A DNA stretch of 36,815 nucleotides from Bradyrhizobium sp. (lineage in GTDB: Bacteria; Pseudomonadota; Alphaproteobacteria; Rhizobiales; Xanthobacteraceae), in contig NZ_SSNA01000210.1 in NCBI RefSeq assembly GCF_004799445.1, positions 1 through 36,815 of the forward strand, read 5' to 3'. How positions within the stretch are numbered: the first letter of the stretch is position 1; every line of letters begins with the position of its first letter. Positions 32,948-36,815 of this stretch are shown one piece after another. The translations under genes were made by a program, and so were the position numbers. Below the pieces are notes generated by a model, which was not told where the DNA came from, did not search any database, and saw nothing but the letters and a program-made list of their open reading frames with translations.

Positions 32948-33706
32948 ATGAGCGTGGATTTGCCATCTTCTGACACAGCCGGGACGGTCGTTTCCATCGT
33001 TGTTCCCGTGCGCAACGAGGCCGAGAATGTGGCTCCCCTCATCGCCGAGATCGCCGCCGCCCTCGACGGTCGGTGGGTCTATGAGATCATCTACGTCGAT
33101 GACGGCTCGACCGACGCGACCGCGGAGCGGCTTGTTGCTGCCATAAAGCAGCGCGCAAATCTGCGCCAGATCCGTCACGCGACATCGTCAGGCCAATCGG
33201 CCGCGGTGCGCAGCGGTGTCCGCGCCGCGCGCGGTGCCATCGTGGCAACGCTCGACGGCGACGGCCAGAACAATCCGGTGTTCCTGCCCGACCTGATTTC
33301 GGCGATCGAAAAGGGCGGCGAGCGCGTCGGACTTGCCGCCGGTCAGAGAGTCGGACGCAAGGATACCGGATTCAAGAAAATCCAGTCGCGTATCGCCAAC
33401 GCGGTGCGCAATGCGATCCTGCATGATGGTACCCGCGATACCGGTTGTGGTCTGAAAGCATTCCGTCGCGAGGTGTTCCTGGCGTTGCCTTATTTCGACG
33501 GCCTTCATCGCTTCCTGCCGGCCCTGGTACGCCGTGAAGGGTACGAGATCGCCTATGTCGACGTGATCGACCGGCCGCGGCATTCCGGCGTGTCAAACTA
33601 CGGCTTCTTCGATCGGCTATGGATCGGAATCATGGATCTTGCAGGGGTATGGTGGTTGATCCGCCGCAAGAAACCGACACCTGTTGCGACCGAGGTGACC
33701 TTATGA
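32948..33706 (+). CDS. GT2 polyprenyl-phosphate glycosyltransferase (DPM/ArnC/RgtE-like)
   Basis: The 252-aa cytoplasmic-face glycosyltransferase resembles dolichol-phosphate mannose synthase and ArnC/RgtE proteins that make the polyprenyl-phosphate sugar donor. The GT-A motifs are 'VSIVVPVRNEAENV', 'IIYVDDGSTDATAERL', the nucleotide-sugar DGDGQNNP (DxD) and 'DTGCGLKAFRREVF'. It lacks the C-terminal membrane helices found in GtrB/ArnC, so membrane binding may rely on the LABN-domain partner. The stop overlaps the LABN start by 4 nt (ATGA). It would supply the GT39 enzyme upstream with its donor. Confidence 0.88.
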   Translation: MSVDLPSSDTAGTVVSIVVPVRNEAENVAPLIAEIAAALDGRWVYEIIYVDDGSTDATAERLVAAIKQRANLRQIRHATSSGQSAAVRSGVRAARGAIVATLDGDGQNNPVFLPDLISAIEKGGERVGLAAGQRVGRKDTGFKKIQSRIANAVRNAILHDGTRDTGCGLKAFRREVFLALPYFDGLHRFLPALVRREGYEIAYVDVIDRPRHSGVSNYGFFDRLWIGIMDLAGVWWLIRRKKPTPVATEVTL

Positions 33707-34032
33707 CCGAGCTGTTCAACAATCTCGCCAGCTACCTGAACGATGTCTTCATCATCAAGTTCGATGGCTGGGTGGTGCTTGGCTTCGTGGCGCAGGGATT
33801 TTTTACGATGCGCTTCGTCGTGCAATGGATCGCGTCGGAGCGTGCGCGCAGAAGCGTGATCCCGGTGGCGTTCTGGTTCTTCTCCATCGGCGGCGGTGCG
33901 TTGCTGCTGGTCTATGCGCTTTACCGCAGGGACCCGGTGTTCATCGCGGGCCAGGCGCTCGGTCTCCTGGTCTATGTTCGCAATCTCTATTTCATCGTCA
34001 TAAGCGGACGGCAGGGGTCTGCCGATAATTGA
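33703..34032 (+). CDS. Lipid-A-disaccharide-synthase N-terminal-like (LABN) membrane protein
   Basis: The 109-aa protein has three hydrophobic helices and matches the LABN family, with 'WVVLGFVAQGFFTMRFVVQWIASERARRSVIPVAFWFFSIGGG' (quoted in part) as the hallmark. In Rhizobium a protein of this kind (RgtF) works with the GT2 RgtE to make dodecaprenyl-phosphate galacturonate; coupling here to a GT2 gene by an ATGA overlap points to the same partnership. It probably anchors or flips the donor. The longer frame starting upstream lies inside the GT2 gene and is not used. Confidence 0.87.
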   Translation: MTELFNNLASYLNDVFIIKFDGWVVLGFVAQGFFTMRFVVQWIASERARRSVIPVAFWFFSIGGGALLLVYALYRRDPVFIAGQALGLLVYVRNLYFIVISGRQGSADN

Positions 34033-34044
34033 GCGGCCGTCGTT

Positions 34045-34060
34045 CCGGGCTGGGGCCCGG
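34045..34060. terminator. Short GC hairpin after the LPS-decoration operon
   Basis: CCGGGC-TGGG-GCCCGG forms a perfect 6-bp stem 13 nt after the LABN stop. The sequence after it is GCAATTTG, with only a three-T run, so it is a possible weak terminator. Confidence 0.35.
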
Positions 34061-34203
34061 GCAATTTGCCATGCGAAGGATGTTCTCGCACTTGAGGGCG
34101 TGTGCGCGGCTTTCGCGCAACCGGCAAGCTCTGGTGTTAGCGACGAGTTCGTGTAGGTTTACGCCAACAATGGGTGCCAAGCCCGGGTCTTATGGGGAGC
34201 AAT

Positions 34204-36366
34204 ATGAATCTGAAAAAGCTGATCCTTTCCTATTTCACTCTGATCGTAACCGGCACCGCGGCGGCAGGCCTCATCTCAATTTCAGTGCCGGCGAGAGCGC
34301 AGCAGGCGGCGGTCGCTATCGACGGTGACGACATCGGCGGCGTCGTGCGCGGTCCGGCGGGACCCGAAGCGGGCGTTTGGGTTATTGCGGAGACCACCGA
34401 ACTGCCGACAAAATTCGCCAAGATCGTCGTCACCGACGACCAGGGGCGCTTTGTGATCCCCGATCTGCCGCCGAACGTGAACTACGAGGTGTGGGTTCGC
34501 GGCTATGGCCTGGTGGATTCGCCAAAGCTCCGCGCAAAGCCAGGCCAGTTGCTCAACCTCACGGCAGTGCCAGCGCCGAACGAAGCGTCCGCGGCTCACT
34601 ATTATCCGGCAATCTACTGGTTCGCGTTGCTGAAAATTCCGCCGGCCAAGGATTTCGGCGGCACCACCGATATCCCGAAGGAGATCACGCAAAATATCTG
34701 GCGCCAGCGAATGAACAATGTCGATTGCGTCGGCTGCCATCAGCTTGGCCAGGAAGCCACCCGCACCGTGCCGGCCGCGTTCGGCGAATTCAAAACCGGC
34801 GAGGAAGCCTGGATCCGCCGTGTCTCCTCGGGGCAGACCGGCGAATGGATGGTGAACCGGCTCGCCGGCGAACTCGGCAGCGTGCCGTTCAAATATTTCG
34901 GTGACTGGACCGACCGCGTGGCCAAGGGCGAATTGCCCAAGAGCAAGCCGCCGCGGCCGTCCGGCATCGAGCGCAATGTGGTCATCTCCTCATGGGAGTG
35001 GGCCACCGAAAAGCACTTTGTCCACGACCTGATTTCCTCGGACCGGCGCAATCCGACCGTCAATGCTTACGGCCCGTTGTACGGTTCGAACGAATACTCC
35101 TCCGACAACATGCCGATCCTCGACCCGAAGACGAGCACGGTGACGTTCTTCAAAATGCCGGTCGCCGATCCTAACATGCCGGAAATGCTTGGGCCGCCGT
35201 TGCATCCCAATGCCACGCTCAACCCGATTGGCGCCTCGGCCTACTGGGGCGACGAGAAGATATGGACCACGCGCGCGAACAATCATAACGGCATGATCGA
35301 CGGCAAGGGCCGGGTGTGGTTCGCGGCCGCCGTGCGCGGGATCGAGAATCCGGACTTCTGCAAGAAGGGCTCCGACCACCCGTCGGCAAAAGCGTTTCCA
35401 CTGGTGCGATCGGGCCGGCAGGCTTCCATGCTCGATCCCAAGACGATGAAGTACAGCTTCATCGACACCTGCTTCGGCACCCATCACCCGCAGTTCGGCT
35501 ACGATGCGGACAATACGTTATGGTTTTCCGGGACCGGCGTGGTCGCCGGCTGGGTCAACACAAAAGTGTGGGACGAAACCGGCGATGCCGTAAAGGCGCA
35601 AGGCTGGGCGCCGTTCGTTCTTGATACCAATGGCAACGGCAAGCTGGACGAATACACCGAACCCGGAACACCGGCGCAGGCGGACAAGGATATGCGGATC
35701 GCCGGATCCGGACCCTACGCCGTCATGCCACATCCGACCGATGGTTCGATCTGGTATGCCACGAACGTGTTCGCGGGCACGCCAGGCTTCCTGCGCTTCG
35801 ACCCCAAGACCAAGCTGTCGGAATTCTATGCCATTCCGAAGGAAGGCATCGGCCTGCGCGGCGGCGACATCGACAAGAACGGCGTGCTTTGGGGCTCGGG
35901 ATCGAACGGCAGCCTAATCAGTTTCGACCGGCGCAAATGCAAGAACCCGCTCAACGGGCCGAATGCGACCGGCAACCACTGTCCGGAAGGCTTTGCTTTC
36001 CACAAATATCCGGGGCCAGGCTTTGAAGGTTTCGAAAGCTCGAGCGCCGAGGCGAGCTACTGGACCTGGGTCGACCAACACAACGCGGTGGGTCTCGGCG
36101 AAAACATCCCGATCTCCACCGCCAACCTCAATGACGGCTTCGTCGCCTTCAAGGACGGACAGATGGTGATGCTGCGCATCCCTTATCCGATCGGCTTCTT
36201 CGCCAAGGGTCTCGATGCCCGCATTGACGATCCGAATGCAGGATGGAAAGGCCGGGGACTTTGGAGCACGAGCGGCGACCGCGTGCCCTGGATGATGGAG
36301 GGCGGCAAGGGCTCGAAGCCGCGCGCCGTGCATATCCAGATACGTCCCGATCCGCTGGCGAAGTAA
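34204..36366 (+). CDS. Secreted protein: carboxypeptidase-regulatory-like domain, CxxCH haem motif, Vgb-like propeller
   Basis: The ATG at 34204 has GGGGAG about 6 nt before it and gives a Sec signal peptide (MNLKKLILSYFTLIVTGTAA, cleaved near ARAQ). Of the 720 residues, ~40-125 look like a carboxypeptidase-regulatory-like beta domain ('GGVVRGPAGPEAGVWV'). A lone c-type haem motif follows, CVGCH with Cys175, Cys178 and His179. The rest is a large repetitive beta region with 'NPTVNAYGPLYGSNEY' and 'DGSIWYATNVFAGTPGFLRFDP', resembling virginiamycin-B-lyase-type propellers. An EF-hand-like loop starts at Asp474 (DTNGNGKLDE), suggesting calcium binding. I do not know its substrate; a periplasmic haem or dehydrogenase role is possible. 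It stands alone. Confidence 0.75.
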   Translation: MNLKKLILSYFTLIVTGTAAAGLISISVPARAQQAAVAIDGDDIGGVVRGPAGPEAGVWVIAETTELPTKFAKIVVTDDQGRFVIPDLPPNVNYEVWVRGYGLVDSPKLRAKPGQLLNLTAVPAPNEASAAHYYPAIYWFALLKIPPAKDFGGTTDIPKEITQNIWRQRMNNVDCVGCHQLGQEATRTVPAAFGEFKTGEEAWIRRVSSGQTGEWMVNRLAGELGSVPFKYFGDWTDRVAKGELPKSKPPRPSGIERNVVISSWEWATEKHFVHDLISSDRRNPTVNAYGPLYGSNEYSSDNMPILDPKTSTVTFFKMPVADPNMPEMLGPPLHPNATLNPIGASAYWGDEKIWTTRANNHNGMIDGKGRVWFAAAVRGIENPDFCKKGSDHPSAKAFPLVRSGRQASMLDPKTMKYSFIDTCFGTHHPQFGYDADNTLWFSGTGVVAGWVNTKVWDETGDAVKAQGWAPFVLDTNGNGKLDEYTEPGTPAQADKDMRIAGSGPYAVMPHPTDGSIWYATNVFAGTPGFLRFDPKTKLSEFYAIPKEGIGLRGGDIDKNGVLWGSGSNGSLISFDRRKCKNPLNGPNATGNHCPEGFAFHKYPGPGFEGFESSSAEASYWTWVDQHNAVGLGENIPISTANLNDGFVAFKDGQMVMLRIPYPIGFFAKGLDARIDDPNAGWKGRGLWSTSGDRVPWMMEGGKGSKPRAVHIQIRPDPLAK

Positions 36367-36521
36367 GGAGTTTGGGCAGGGCGGCGGCGCGTGGCTCGGA
36401 TTGATTGTCAAGGACGAGTCGTTCGCCGGCGCCGGCGAGGTGGTCGAGGAGAGACAGCGTTTGCCGCGCTGTCCACGGCCCGCAATCGGTACTTTGCGCC
36501 GCCCCCATAATTGGTCGCCAA

Positions 36522-36815
36522 TTAGCCGCCTTGTGCGGCGTTGAATGCATCGAACCCGCGGGAAAGATCAGCTTTGAGGTCTTCGACATTCTCCAGTCCG
36601 ATGTGGAGCCGCAAGGTCGGTCCGCCCGGCGCCCATTTGGACGCCGTGCGATAGGTTGCGCAGTCGAAGGGAATGATCAGGCTTTCGAAGCCGCCCCACG
36701 AATAGCCCATGCCAAACAATTTGACGGTATCGAGCATCGCATCGACGGATTTCTGCGGTGCCGGCTTCAGGATAATACTGAACAGGCCGGAGGCACCACT
36801 AAAATCCCGTTTCCA
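36522..36815 (-). CDS. metC: Cystathionine beta-lyase (PLP-dependent), C-terminal part, cut by window edge
   Basis: The last ~97 residues of a Cys/Met-metabolism PLP enzyme are present, reading WKRDFSGASGLFSIILKP and then LFGMGYSWGGFESLIIP, characteristic of cystathionine beta-lyase: the 'SWGGFESL' segment near the substrate carboxylate site distinguishes this group. The C-terminus has 'LRLHIGLENVEDLKADL', conserved across the family. The active-site Lys and the N-terminal half lie right of the window. It splits cystathionine to homocysteine, pyruvate and ammonia in methionine synthesis. Confidence 0.9.
   Translation of the reverse strand, partial: WKRDFSGASGLFSIILKPAPQKSVDAMLDTVKLFGMGYSWGGFESLIIPFDCATYRTASKWAPGGPTLRLHIGLENVEDLKADLSRGFDAFNAAQGG

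Overview
The window reads as alphaproteobacterial chromosome, most likely Bradyrhizobium or a close Nitrobacteraceae relative. The signs are high GC with strong third-position GC bias, an orphan PF04392 substrate-binding protein, an NDUFS4-type complex I subunit, a 'translational machinery' family gene behind a FixK-type box, a TRAP operon, a (MxKDx)n repeat protein, and a long intergenic palindrome of the kind scattered through these genomes. This assignment is inference from gene content; no marker gene is present.

Region 1 (1-3410) is the right end of an integrated element. It holds the first codons of a probable IS1182-type transposase, a Tat-type orphan ABC substrate-binding protein, two tyrosine recombinases, and a 3' tRNA fragment ending at 3410. 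The fragment is best read as the distal attachment site; the intact tRNA and the rest of the element would lie left of the window. Region 2 (3411-6130) has a UDP-glucuronate 4-epimerase, a TetR regulator with a likely autoregulatory operator, and a small 'translational machinery' family protein with an FNR/FixK-type box upstream.

Region 3 (6123-10533, minus strand) is the most unusual part: a compact thiazole/oxazole-modified microcin (TOMM) RiPP locus. In transcription order it encodes a 132-aa precursor whose last ~45 residues carry 13 Cys, mostly as Gly-Cys-Arg/Gly repeats; a strong hairpin; a possible small coupled ORF; a fused C-D cyclodehydratase (leader-binding/E1-like plus YcaO); and a SagB-type FMN dehydrogenase. 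The precursor leader also contains a signal-peptide-like hydrophobic segment. No dedicated exporter, protease or immunity gene is adjacent.

Region 4 (10977-18408) carries housekeeping and catabolic genes: a two-domain VOC protein, an OpgC-type membrane acyltransferase, the NDUFS4-like subunit, and a leucine-catabolism operon (methylcrotonyl-CoA carboxylase beta and alpha, HMG-CoA lyase) followed by the intergenic palindrome. Region 5 (18430-22660) has a translationally coupled DctP-DctQ-DctM TRAP transporter, the repeat protein, a DUF6481 protein and tRNA-Arg(TCT).

Region 6 (22950-34032) is cell-envelope centred: a bacterial alpha-2-macroglobulin with an intact thioester motif coupled to penicillin-binding protein 1C, then a GT39 transferase, a PAP2 phosphatase, a GT2 polyprenyl-phosphate glycosyltransferase and a LABN-domain membrane protein. 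The last four resemble an ArnT/Rgt-type lipid A or LPS-core sugar decoration system. Region 7 (34204-36815) holds a secreted 720-aa protein with a carboxypeptidase-regulatory-like domain, a single CxxCH haem motif and a Vgb-like propeller, then the C-terminal end of a cystathionine beta-lyase running off the window.
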